Below the pieces are notes generated by a model. The model was not told the DNA's origin and did not search any database. It saw only the letters and a list, made by a program, of their open reading frames with translations. Source: Hyalella azteca (lineage: Eukaryota; Arthropoda; Malacostraca; Amphipoda; Hyalellidae). From it: a stretch of DNA of 64,000 bases. Below, in pieces: positions 33,540 to 45,100 of the stretch. The position numbers and the translations under genes are program-made. The stretch lies in the NCBI RefSeq assembly GCF_000764305.2, contig NW_025938138.1:209738-273737 (forward strand). The letters run 5' to 3'. The stretch's first letter is position 1. Each line of letters starts with the position of its first letter.

Positions 33540-34530
33540 AAATACAGTGAAGAATACGTCGCAAAAAGTACAGTTACAAGATGATCTTGACAGGCTTTTT
33601 GACTAGGCTGAGAAGTGGCAGCTGCGTTTTAATGCCAACAAATGTAAAGTAATCCACCTTGGCAAGAATAATGAACAGCAAGATTACAGTATGAGAAGAC
33701 ACGGTTGCAACGATGATGACGAGTGATGATGACGAAGTCGACAATGGAAAAAGATTTAGGAGTTAGTATCGACAATAAGTTGAAATTTTCTAAACATATT
33801 GAAGGTCAAGTTAATAAAGCCAATAAACGACTCGGACTGATCAGGCGCTCTTTCGAGTTCCTATATGCAGAAGCGATGAAGCAGTTGTTTGTTGCTGTCG
33901 TGCGCCCGAACCTAGAGTTTGGAATCGTCGTGTGGTCACCGAAACTTGAAAAGGACAAAAATTTAATAGAGAGTATTCAAAGACGTGCAGCATGGATAAT
34001 TCCGGGCGTGAAAGGCAAGTCCTATGAGGAAAGATTAAAGATTATGAAGCTTCCAAGCCTCTGATATCGACGTCTGCGTGGGGACCTCATTGAAGCATAC
34101 AAGTATACTCATGGCTTATACAAGGTCCCAGAAGGATTACTAGAATTTGAAACAAGAACCTACACCAGGGGCCACGGCTATAAACTAAAAACTGCGTTGT
34201 AACACATCCATGCGACAACATTCCTTCTCGCTTCGAGTCACTGACATGTGGAACAGCCTCCCTGATTGCATCGTTGACGCTCCGAGTATGAACGCCTTCA
34301 AGATCAGACTAGACGAAGCTATGCAGGAGCATATGTTCAGTCTTAGAATGCCTAGCAACTTACGGACCAGGCAATAAGTCCAGCAGCTATCTCAATCAAT
34401 CGTCAGTTATGGAAAGATCGGGTTCCAAAGGCCGGATCCCTTGTGAATCAAGTCAGGAAAAGTTCAAAAATCGGCAACAGGCCTTGGGCCTATTTCTTCA
34501 GTGCCGACACTCCTATTCTATTCTGTATAT
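33540..34530 (+). mobile_element. CR1-like LINE, 3' part
   Basis: This continues the LINE frame after the nested insertions: VQLQDDLDRLFD, then LRFNANKCKVIHLGKNNEQQ. The long frame at 33723-34064 reads STMEKDLGVSIDNKLKFSKH, KRLGLIRRSFEFL and VVRPNLEFGIVVWSPKLEKD. Further pieces (RGHGYKLKTAL, MWNSLPDCIVDAPSMNAFK) lie in shifted frames up to about 34380. The 3' end carries ATCGGCAACAGGCCTTGGGC and a short TCCTATTCTATTCTG repeat tail. The same family appears at 50800-51800 (minus) and in scraps at 61446-61615 and 61905-61990. Confidence 0.85.
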
Positions 34531-35780
34531 TCAATATATTTAGTCACGTACATGTCTGTACTTTGTAAATATATCTATGTTGGCAACATGTGTGAAAAAG
34601 GGTAATATGATTTTGCGGCGAGTTATATTGGGTATAAAGATGGATAAGTTTCAGATACCCTGCTTTGAAACATGGTATAAATATTTTGAAACTGATAACT
34701 GCATTTTCTGCAGTCTACCCCGTTTATGCGATCATTTTAGTCAGGCTGAGTCTGTCGAGAGGTTGTCAGGTTGGAAAATGCAGGTTTCCTCTTTACAAAT
34801 AACCAGCAATCCTCACCCATAGGATGTGACTCATCATTTCCGAGTGATCTGAAGGAGAAGTGTAAATGGATTAAAACAGATTACTCTTGGAGCGCTTGAA
34901 ATGTAACTTAGTTAACGAAGAGTTCAGTTATTAATATTGAAAATTTGTTTTCAGGCTTTATGACCTTCTCTAGATTATAATTGACTACCTTCAATAAAAA
35001 AACAACACCGGTACATTCTTGTTATTAAATACAATGCTGGCTTGGTGAATGTTAGTTATACTGTTACTCACCTTATGTTTTGAGTCTGATCGACCGAATC
35101 CGTAACATGATCTTGTCACGGAGAGGAAGGGAATCATACAAATTTTTCCTAGTTTGGGCAGAATTATAATGCAAAAAATATGGGACTGAATACGCATCTG
35201 ATAAGTGAACTAATGAAAATCCGTGAAAAATTCAATGCAATATTTAATCATAACAGCCAGGTCTGGACTCGTCCTGACCGGCACTCGTTCTGACCGGCAG
35301 CGGGACCGCGACGAACCAACAAACAAATTGAGCTAGTTGAGAGAATGCAGTGACCACCCCATACTCAGAAATAAGTTAGACTTTGTCCAAATAGCAATGC
35401 TCTTCTCACCCTCGTGTGGGTCAACTTGACCGGGTTTGGCCCAGCAAACTGGCGTATCGGTGCTACGTGCAGAAAGTGTCTCACTATTTCGACAATATGA
35501 CCCATTTATTACACTATGACGTCAGCGCGCCGTCGGTCACATACCTGCGCTGCCAGACGCCCCACGACCGATCCAAGTCTGTCGAAACTGCAGCCTAACG
35601 GCATGAGGCTTCGCCCTCATCTATGTTAACAGACTGCTCAATGTCAGTAAACATACCTAACTTCCTGCCCCCACCCCAACAGATATCAAGATATCAAGAC
35701 TAAACCGCACCCTCATCCCTTCACGGCAACTCCCGAGTGAACCTCTCCGAACCGCACCTTCCGACATTCCTATGCAGAGA
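34530..35780. other. No recognised feature
   Basis: Short open frames only. 35260-35600 is more GC-rich, but no domain, splice pattern or repeat boundary is convincing. Confidence 0.5.
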
Positions 35781-35789
35781 GGCTATGGA

Positions 35790-35960
35790 CGGATGCTTAG
35801 CTCTAAAGTGACACTAATCAACTGGAATTGTCGTGGCTACCGAGCCAACTTTACAGAGATTGTGTCACTTCTATGCAGGCCTCCAGGAGAGCATATTGGG
35901 ACAATTTGTGCCTCGGCCTCCATCCGGACTCAGAGTTATTGCCCATTCACAAGCTGCTGA
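35790..35960 (+). mobile_element. Jockey-type LINE endonuclease start, small scrap
   Basis: The frame reads KVTLINWNCRGYRANFTEIV. This matches the beginning of AP-type endonucleases of non-LTR elements, where a WNCRG motif carries the first catalytic Asn. Similarity is lost after about 30 residues. A different frame then reads YWDNLCLGLHPDSELLP-like sequence of unknown nature. Confidence 0.6.
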
Positions 35961-35962
35961 GG

Positions 35963-36118
35963 GCGTTCCAGACCTCTGATGATCCAGACTACGCCTGATA
36001 TTCTTCATTAGTACCTCTTGTCCAGACCATTTCCTCAGCGTGTTCCAGACCCCTGATGATCCAGACCAGGCCTGATATGCTTCATTAGTACCTCTGACAA
36101 GACCATTGATAAATTCAT
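35963..36118. repeat. Direct duplication of about 77 bp
   Basis: Two successive copies of a unit with CCTGATGATCCAGAC-type sequence and CTTCATTAGTACCTCT. Confidence 0.75.
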
Positions 36119-36119
36119 C

Positions 36120-37330
36120 TTTTTAATCTATCAGCTGTTAACTGTGAGATTCCAAAAACACGGGAGAACTGAAACCGGCCAAACCTGTGGTGGACGACCG
36201 ATGATATATATAGGGGGCCCGGAAGTAGTCCATTGACGAAAATGAAAGAAACAATATGATTAATTTTTCACTGTATATTTCATCGTGAATCGTGTACGTT
36301 TTTATGCATCATGTGTATAAGGATTAAATTCTTGAAGTACCAACTTTCTTAATCAGGATGCATTAATTTCATAAGTTGACTAGCAGATAATTTTACTTAA
36401 TTAACTGGAATACTTCAGAAATTATAAATACAAATAGAATGCGAAGAAACCTAATAGATCACTTGAAATTCTGGACATTAAATGCTCTTCAGTATTGCCA
36501 TGTTCTTCATGGTTCACATATATTTCACTCGAATAAATACCACGAATTCATTAATATTCATGCTGGCAACTCTGGAAAATATAATTTTCCAATATATTAT
36601 CAAATAATTTTGCAGTTTATCTCAATATTATGATACTCAAGCTCCTAATCAATTAAATTTATTTTTCCTCTTCAAATTCGAGGAAAAACATTAATCTACA
36701 ATTTTTTAATCAACTTCATGGAAATGTTTCAAATATTTAATTCTATTCATTCAACAAAATCGAACCAACCTTCAATGACATACACCGAACTTCTGCTGCA
36801 AATTGGGGTAATTCCTAGCAGCCAAATGCGTTTAGTTTCTAAATGAAGTCCTGAGAACTCGCAAAAATTCCAACAGCTTAATTAGATATTGTCTAGTAAA
36901 TAACTATTATAATTTACTGGCCTTATAAATATTATGAGCTATTTTTTCCCATCAAACTCTGCATGAAACAATATGAGTACGGTATACTATGTTCTTTAAA
37001 CACGTTTCAGACAAGTTTCACGGAGAGTCAATGTGCTGCCCTATGCAAGGCAAATTAACAATGAAATGGATATTTTATCGAAAAATTAATTCGTTTAGGT
37101 ATCACTAGAAGATGAATCTCTCGAAGAACGACTCGTGTAGATCCTCTCTCCATAGCATCAGGCAGTAACCGAGCAGTAACAATAAATTATTAAAAAGTCG
37201 TCCGGCAGTCGGTGCAAATAGGCGGGGAGACGGGGTCAGCGTGGAGGTAGAGTCATGCTGAGGGAAAACAGTTGACACGAGCGGACGGTTTGAAGTACTG
37301 GCTGTGCACCAACAGCGCTCTAGCGTAAGG
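36120..37330. other. No recognised feature
   Basis: AT-rich intergenic-like sequence with no domain-like frame or array. Confidence 0.5.
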
Positions 37331-37334
37331 ACTT

Positions 37335-37740
37335 TGTACTTGGGCCGTTATTCTTTAATATTTTTATCAATGAAATCGCCTCGTCTTTTAACGTGAACTG
37401 CAAGCTTTTTGCCCACGATGCCGTTTTCTATACTTTGAGAAGTTCCTACGATGAAAGGTGTGATTATATTTCGGAGTGAATTTGTCAAGACGGCTGTTAA
37501 AGAACAGGCTCACGCAGATGAGACTAAGTTATGCTTTTTACTCCCAGATCCGTTTCTTTTCTACGCGACATCACCTTCAGTGGGAAAGTTTTAGAATGGG
37601 TCGATGATTTTAAATATCTTGGCTTAATAATCGACAATAAGATTTCCTTCAATAAACACATTAACTACGCCTGTCAGGGGCTGCGTAAAGCCGACGGTGT
37701 TTTGCGTGCTCTATCAAGTGTTTTACCTCACTGTTAGGAA
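37335..37740 (+). mobile_element. LINE reverse transcriptase fragment (Jockey-like)
   Basis: Broken frames encode GPLFFNIFINEIASSFN (the SVLGPxLFxxFINDI block), then KLFAHDAVFYT, where the catalytic A-D-D has become A-H-D. Then 37531-37737 reads EWVDDFKYLGLIIDNKISFN followed by KHINYACQGLRKADGVLRAL. It is cut on both sides and contains stops. Confidence 0.8.
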
Positions 37741-38689
37741 AAACGGTGAAAAAGGCAGATAACTGTGGTTTCTTGCAGTGCATTCCACGTTATGTGGCTT
37801 AACGTCACAATAACTTCATTTTTAGATTTTAGCGCGAGGTGGCGCCACAGTCGACAGTTAAGATCACATCTTGGCGCCATCTTGAGTAGAAGCCGGAATT
37901 GTTTAGTGCTCATAATTAAGCCTAGTTATTACAGGTGTCGCATGATTTATAAAGTTATTTACTGGGCATTTTTGTGCAAGTTTTAGGTATTCTGGTATGC
38001 AACTGAGGTGCATTATTTTAGTTATGACATCACTGTCCAGTGTCCGAAGACATCGCTGTTGAGTGTCGACCATTGTCGCCGTGCGGCTTAGTCGAATTGT
38101 CGGCGGTTCTGTCGCCCCTTTATAATCTTCTGGCAAAAGTGACTTGTGTTAAAACTGAAGGGAAAAACTATTAAATTCGTGGTATACTGACACACCTAAT
38201 ATCTTAAGTGCCATAAATTAAATGATTGTCTATATATAAGGGCCAATGAGCTTCTACCTAATCGACTGTCACTAACCGCAACGTAACGCCTAACGACGCC
38301 ATAACACTCAAGTCGTCGGCGTTGAGTAGAAAGGATCTATTTTGCAATGGTAAACAAAGTTAACAAACTTTATTTCTTCTTTAGCAAAAATTTGTTAGTT
38401 CACTAGAAAAACTTTGTGGTTTATTTCAACCATGCACATAGCATGGTTGAACTTTGTGCTGAGCTCCCGTGACGGTAGCCGGCTTCGGCCGGCTGCCACG
38501 TCATCTTTCTGGAACTATCTTTCTTGAACTTTGAAAATGCCGTGCTGTCCTGCTCCGGGCGTTGAGTCGGCGGATGGTACAACCAGCTAAAGTGAAGTTT
38601 AACTCCTGAACACCTATAAATGCTCCCGGCATTTAACTGCAAAATCGTTACAAAGATTTTAAGATGCCGCCATGTGTGGTTTGTGCCCC

Positions 38690-39100
38690 TGGGTTCGTGA
38701 TTAGTGTCTCCAGGTGAGTGGTTAGTGTCCCCAGGTGAGTGGTTAGTGTCCCCAGGTAGCGGTTAGTGTCCCCAGGTGAGTGGTTTGTGTCCCCAAGTGA
38801 GTGGTAAGTGTCCCCAGGTAGTGGTTAGTGTCTCCGTGTCCCCAGGTGAGTGGTTAATGTCCCCAGGTCGTGGTGAGTGTCCCCAGGTGAGTGGTTAGCG
38901 TCCCCAGGTGAGTGGTTAGTGTCCCCAGGTGAGTGGTTAGTGTCCCCAGGTGAGTGGTTAGTGTCCCCAGGTGAGTGGTTAGTGTCCCCAGGTAGTGGTT
39001 AGTGTCCCCAGGTAGTGGTTAGTGTCCCCAGGTGAGTGGTTAGTGTCCCCAGGTGAGTGGTTAGTGTCCCCAGGTGAGTGATTAGTGTCCCCAGGTTCCT
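38690..39100. repeat. About 20-bp minisatellite with a perfect 5' splice site in most units
   Basis: Roughly 20 units of 17-21 bases based on GTGAGTGGTTAGTGTCCCC. About a dozen junctions between units read CAGGTGAGT, an ideal 5' splice-site consensus. The shorter variants read CAGGTAGT instead. Confidence 0.92.
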
Positions 39101-39104
39101 AGGC

Positions 39105-39330
39105 CTGGTGTGGGGCTGTCTGCCCTGGAGTGGGGCTTCCTGCCCTGGAGTGGGGCTTTCTGCCCTGGAGTGGGGCTATCTGCCCTGGAGTGGGGCTATC
39201 TGCCCTGGAGTGGGGCTGGCTGCCCTGGAGTGGGGCTATCTGCCCTGGAGTGGGGCTATCTGCCCTAGAGTGAGGCTATCTGCCCTGGAGTGGGGCTTTC
39301 TGCCCTGGAGTGGGTGCTATCCGCCCGGTG
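39105..39330. repeat. 20-bp minisatellite, about 11 units
   Basis: Head-to-tail units of TGCCCTGGAGTGGGGCTATC with single-base variants. It follows the preceding array with almost no gap but is unrelated in sequence. Confidence 0.93.
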
Positions 39331-39607
39331 TGGTCTCCACTTTGATGGCCCCGTTCTGCATGTAGCCCTTCAGCAATTGAAAACTCTTGAGTTTTTTTTT
39401 CGAGACACCCAATTTTGTACCTGAAAACAAAATTTTGTCAAATTCTTTGAACTGTTCTGACATAGGGCCGCATTGAACCAGTCTTCAGAGGCTCCCATAA
39501 ATTCCAATTAAAGAAAAAAAGACGCGTTCAGGCGCAGTGGTGTAGCAGAATGTCAAGCACATTGCTTTGTGGTGCAGTGTAATCTTGAGATAGTCCTGCA
39601 ATGGGAT

Positions 39608-39705
39608 GAGAAAATAATCGATCAGATTGTTGAAGATAAAAGATCAGATTGTTGAAGATAAAAGATCAGATTGTTGAAGAAAATAATCGATCAGATTGTT
39701 GAAGG
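39608..39705. repeat. Short tandem repeat, about four units
   Basis: GATCAGATTGTTGAAGATAA repeated with variants containing AATAATCGATC. Confidence 0.8.
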
Positions 39706-39739
39706 CTTTCTGCTGAATCGCTTAATGTTGAAATAGATC

Positions 39740-40250
39740 AGCAAGTTGCATATTCCACTTATGTTGAGCTCAAGTTGAAGGAACTTTCTGTGGATAGGAA
39801 AGTATACGTTGATAGTGTTTGTCCGGTGAGTAGAGATATCAAGCTGCCTCACTTGAAGCTAGATACTTTTTCCAGGGAAAAAGTAGATCATCTCAAATAT
39901 CAGACGTTCACAACGCAGTTCAATAACGCTGTCGGGCATCGAAAAAATATGAGTAATTCCGCGAAGCTCATGTATTTGAAAGGGTACCTGTCTGGTAACG
40001 CGTCTAAGCTTGTTAGCCACTTGACGATTAATAATGCTAATTATGATATATCCTTGGATCTTTCTTTTGAATGGAGAGTTCCTGAATCGTAAAGCCATTT
40101 TTAGTGAACTCAGTGACAAGTTGGTGTCTCTTAGATGTAAATTTGACATTACCTATGGCGAAACAAAACTATTCATCGGTGAGGTGCGTGGTATCTTGTC
40201 AGACTTGAAAAGTTACGACTGCGATGTCGTGAGTGAGAGTGCTGCAGTAG
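39740..40250 (+). mobile_element. BEL/Pao-type gag fragment (DUF1759-like)
   Basis: The frame at 39775-40092 reads IKLPHLKLDTFS, then FTTQFNNAVGHRKNMSNSAK, LMYLKGYLSGNASKLVSHLT and INNANYDISLDL. The series LPxLxLxxFSG, FxxxF, K-x-x-Y-L-K-x-x-L-x-G-x-A and L-x-x-x-N-Y is typical of the DUF1759 region of BEL/Pao gag proteins. Continuation in another frame gives CKFDITYGETKL before a GTA-rich run. No protease or RT follows, and a LINE fragment begins at about 40345. Confidence 0.75.
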
Positions 40251-40344
40251 TGTCAGTAGTAGTGACAGTAGTAGTAGTAGTGACAGTAGTGTCATTTTTG
40301 CAAAGTTGCCCGTCCCATTTTAACAAGAACTTGCCAGAATATTG

Positions 40345-42060
40345 AATAATAATTCCGGAATTCCGATGTGCTGGAATTCCGGCAGTGCTTTTGAAGAAGT
40401 GCGTTGGAGCACTGAAGGCTCCGCTCACAATGCTCTTGAAAGCCTCGATGACGGAGGGAATTATCCCTGAGGGCCTCAAAGTGGGACTGATAACTCCAAT
40501 CCACAAAGGAGGTCCGAGGGACAGACCCCAAAATTACAGACCTGTGACCTTGACCTCACACGTGATCAAGATTTTTGAGAAGGTAGTGGCCAGGAGGCTT
40601 GTCCGGTAAATGGAAGAGGCTGACCTGTGTTTTAATGGACAACACGATTTCCGACGTAATCGTTCCTGTTTGTCACAGTTAATGGAGCACCATCTCCTTC
40701 TTGTGGCCCAGCTGGAGGAGGGAGCTGGCGTGGACGTGGTATACCTAGACTTTGCTAAAGTTTTTGATAAAGTTGACCGTGGGGTGCTCTTTAGAAAGCT
40801 GAGGGTGTTGGGGGTAGGGGGAAGCCTGTTAGGGTGGATCCATAACTTCCTTACAGATAGAGTTCAAGCTGTCGCAATTGGAAACTCGAAATCGAGAAAA
40901 GCGGACTTGCACAGGGCTCAGTGCTCGGACGGATCCTCTTCCTCATCCACATTGCTGATATCGAGTCTGAGCTTAGACACGCATCTACATCGTCATTTGC
41001 GGACGATACAAGAGTGCTGATGAAGATCACAGATGACCTTGATTTTGAGAGGTTACAGGGTGACTTGTCGACAATCTACGATTGGGTCCTAGTGAACAAT
41101 ATGCAGTTCGAAGTAATGGCATCAAGTTCGGAGTAATAAGATATAGAGTCCGCACGGAGATCGGGATGCCACATCGCTACTTGGCAACAGATGGCACAGA
41201 AATTGAGGATAAGCAACTAGTTCGAGATCTCGGAGTGTTGAAGAGTACCGAAGCCACGTTCGATGCCCACCAAATAGTCGCGCGCTTCCGGCAACGGATT
41301 GGGTGGATCTGGCGAACATTTCGAACGAGAGAAGCAGCACCAATGATTACAATCTCCAGAGCCCTCGTGCTCCCCAATCTTGAGTATTGCTGCAAACTTT
41401 GGGCGCCACTCAAGGCGGGTGCGGTGCGGAAATGGAGGCAGTGCAGCGGACTTTCACGTGCAGAATCAGCGGCATGAGGAAGCTGAACCTGAACTACGGA
41501 GAAGTGCTGAAACTCCTGGTACTGTATTCACTGGAGAGGTGAAGAGAGAGGTATATCATACTGTACCCTTGAAGATGATAAACGGAATGGGTCCCAACTT
41601 AGATACTAGTGAGACCTTCAGAATAGTGACATACTATAACGATGGTAGGGGGAGACTGTGCAGGATTCCCCCATTTAATAACCGAGCCGCAGCCAGAGTA
41701 CAGACTCTTCGTGAGGGATCGCTGTCCGTGGTAGGACCGAGGCTCTTTAATGCCTTGCCAAAAGTGTTGAGAGGAGGGGAGTTCACCCTTGCAACATTCA
41801 AGAGAGGAATGGACAATCGGTTGAGAAAGATACCGGATTGTCCAGTAATGGAAAACTACCCTCAGCAAGTGACAAGCAACATCATCTTTCAGCAGCTGGC
41901 CCAGAGGAGGGCAAATAGACGGAACACGTCCAACGTTACATCCGGGACCCGAGGGCGGGGTGACCTGCCTAGCGACGATTCGGAGACGGAGGACGACGAA
42001 GGCGGCGCATCAGCGTGACCGGGGACTAGGAAGTCCCGAACTCACCATAAGGTCATAATG
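40345..42060 (+). mobile_element. CR1/Jockey-like LINE, RT and 3' end
   Basis: Successive frames encode PLTMLLKASMTEGIIPEGLK, GPRDRPQNYRPVTLTS, GQHDFRRNRSCLSQLMEHHL and DVVYLDFAKVFDKVDRGVLF. The catalytic block SSFADDTRVLM follows (about 41000). A post-RT region has DLGVLKSTEATFDAHQ, LVLPNLEYCCKLWAPLKAG and, at 41560-42018, VVGPRLFNALPKVLRGGEFT with an acidic C-terminus. At least four frame breaks make it inactive. It is a different lineage from the LINE at 26389 and ends about 120 bp before the start codon of gene 2. Confidence 0.87.
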
Positions 42061-42171
42061 TGTGCATAGTTCAAATTATTATTGTTTGTGCATTGTGTTT
42101 TTGTATTATACTTTGAATTTCTAAATTTATCGACTGTTTGATAAGTACCCTAGCAAGGATAATTTAAAAAA

Positions 42172-45100
42172 ATGACTGATTTATTCAATGCAACTCAAAG
42201 TACGTCGATCAGACAACTGATCGACAGAAGATGCAGCTCCAGAAATCGCTCGAAATTCGTTCGAGAAATGGAGCTGTGGATGTGCAAAAGCATGGGTTAT
42301 ATCGAAGCCGATAATTTGAGACATACTATTAAGAAGATGGAATTTAATCACAACGGGTAAGTCTTTCTTTAGATTGATCCTTGTATGAAGGTTCATACAA
42401 AAACGTTGAAAAGTCTATTTATGAAAATTGTAGGTTTTTAATTAAAGATAAAATAATTGTTTGTAATTTTTCTGTTTGTTTCAGCACTCGAAAAATTATT
42501 TTCAAATAAGTTCATTTACAATCAAGTGCTTTTGTTTTTTTTTCTTTCTAGAGTCTGAGAAAGGAAGGCGATATAGCTGTTCGTGTAAATTTACGTTTCA
42601 ACTGTCAATGCCGAATATCAGATTGCATCCACCGTATTATTTTTACTTTTTCAAGCACGCGGTTGGTGCGGGCCTGCGGCGGCTTGATTAGAGGTTTTGG
42701 ACCCGCGGACTCGACGCGTCGTACACACCTTACCGCGGTTCATCCTTTTAGATATGGATCAACAAGTTTTCGAGTGAGTACTGTTGTCATTTGGCGACAC
42801 CTAATTTAAGTTTGAAGAACTTCAAGCCTTAAAAAGTGTTTCTACTAGAACGAGAAACATGAAAACGTGCAATGTAATAATAATACTAATGGTATTTAGC
42901 GATGACAACGTTGATCAGGTTAACGCTCTCGCCGAACGCTGTCGCCGATACTCAGCCATCCAGCCATCTTGAAGATTTCAACGAGAATTTCATAACTAGC
43001 TGCAGGGCTTGAACCCCGAGCTCGTAGCTCTTATCATGTTGATTGATCTAAATCACTCGGCCACCTCATGTAGTCCATGTGACATTCGAGCTGCAGTAAT
43101 GATTAATTGTATTAACTTTGACTGAATTACGGTATAACAAATTCGACTGCTAATTTCAATTGTTAGAGCATACAATTAAAAAGTAACTTAATTAAAACTG
43201 GCATTCTTTGTAAAACTTACGACTGCATTACAATGACGTGGCGATCGCTGCTCGAATGGCTTGGTTTTTAGCGTTACTCCAACTAAATTGAGTGATGGTT
43301 GAGCGTTTCTCCAAAACCCTCAGGTTTACGGAGGCCCAACACGAACTAATACTCCAGTGCCGGAATCTGGAAGAAAGATGCCCCGAGTTACAGCTCTGGG
43401 ATTTGAGGTTTTCGTCCTCCCCTGTCGGCAGGATCTGTTTTCGTGGAGCATATCGTGGGAATAATACTCAATATGCCTACTTCAAGAATGAGAGGATTCT
43501 CTTAACGAATGTATTAGACCATCCATCCATGCGGATACCAGGCGGAAGGCCATATGAACTGGCGTTGTACAACAAATCGAGGTTAGTTCACACCTTGTGA
43601 ACTGGACGGTCAACAGGCTCTCCTGCGTTTTTCCATCAACCTAATTATTGAATCGATTATTAATGTTTACAATTTCATGCCCTGGAATATGAATCCATCA
43701 GAAAGAGGTAAGTTCAATTATCGCTTTGGTTAATTCATATTGGATAATAAGCGTTAAAACTTTCTAGCTTTTCGACGTCGGGAGGTACGATGCCTGTGAG
43801 CTTCCGTAATCCATGGGCACAAAATTCAAATGCCACTTGGTTCGGAATGGCACCGGACGAAAGCTGCATTGTGTTTCGATCGTCTCCCGCGAGCTTCCTA
43901 TCGGTGCACAAAAAATCCTTCCTTCTTAACCTTACACGAAGCTTTCAAACTGTTTGAGGTGAGAAGCCATTCATAGCCCTAGCTACAGAACTACAACTAA
44001 AACAAAAACAAAATTATTCGTTTCCAGTCACGATTTGTATCGTTTTGGTCAAGTATGACACGGGGGATCGCGGTTGCCATAAAAACCAATGTCTCTCAAA
44101 TAATTTTTCAGCCCGAATATCTGTTCTGAGTCGACCGATCATATCACCGTATGTTTGTGTCTGTCAAATGAGCTTGATTGGCGAATGATACTCAGATATG
44201 AACACGTTGAGTGCGACGCGACCCACCGGTGGGTTGCAGAATCTTTTTTTCCGGGCAAATCTGGCGATTACATTTTTTTCAATTGCGTTGGCCGGCAGAA
44301 ATTCATGATTGCGGTGCATCCTTATTAAATTTTAAAAGTATGGAAATAGGAAAATTGAATTTTTACAACGGAACCTACAAATTTACTAGTAAATATTGAA
44401 TTTAGGCCTTTTTTGTCTTCGGACTTGGCCGTTTATAGGCCATGTGGCAACCCTGGATGTGGGTTGTGCCGCACTCAACGTGTTAAATTTTATTCATTAT
44501 TTGTTATTTGAGTTGTGTGTGATTCGCATAGTGTCTATCTGCACTGAGTCGAGTATGTAACCCGACTGGAACCGACTCCGAGTCTATAGGTAAACTTTAT
44601 GCTGGCCGAACTCAGATGCACCGTATTCTCTGTATGCTAAGTTGCTACTAAGCCAGCAGGTGACTGGATCGTTGCAATTTAAAATCTGCTTGAGAAACGA
44701 ATCGTTTCAGGGTGGACAACTGGAGTGGACAAACGCCCGCGTCCCGATCCCCTGCAGTAGTTCAGGAGTCACAAACGATCTTACTCACATGGTTCACGAT
44801 TCCTACCTCAATAACCATTTCAAAATCTGTCCAAGAGGGAATTTCATCGTGGGTAAACCTTGGGATCCGTACGAGGTGAAAAATTGACGGGCTTAACGTT
44901 ACATGAGCTTATTTTGACATTAATGAAGTCTATAACGCATTAATTGAGTTTTCAAGCATTGACAGATTGTCTCACTCATCAACAAACATCATTCACTCCG
45001 CGCTCACGATGTTCAAGGGAACGTCCGATTTGAATTTCGTTTCAGAACTTCAAGGTCTACAGCTTCCACCCTGACGTCCCAACATCTACATTTGACCGAA

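Noticed and set aside
39078..39365. 95-codon frame with PWSG repeats
   Set aside because: Produced by the 20-bp and 21-bp minisatellites.
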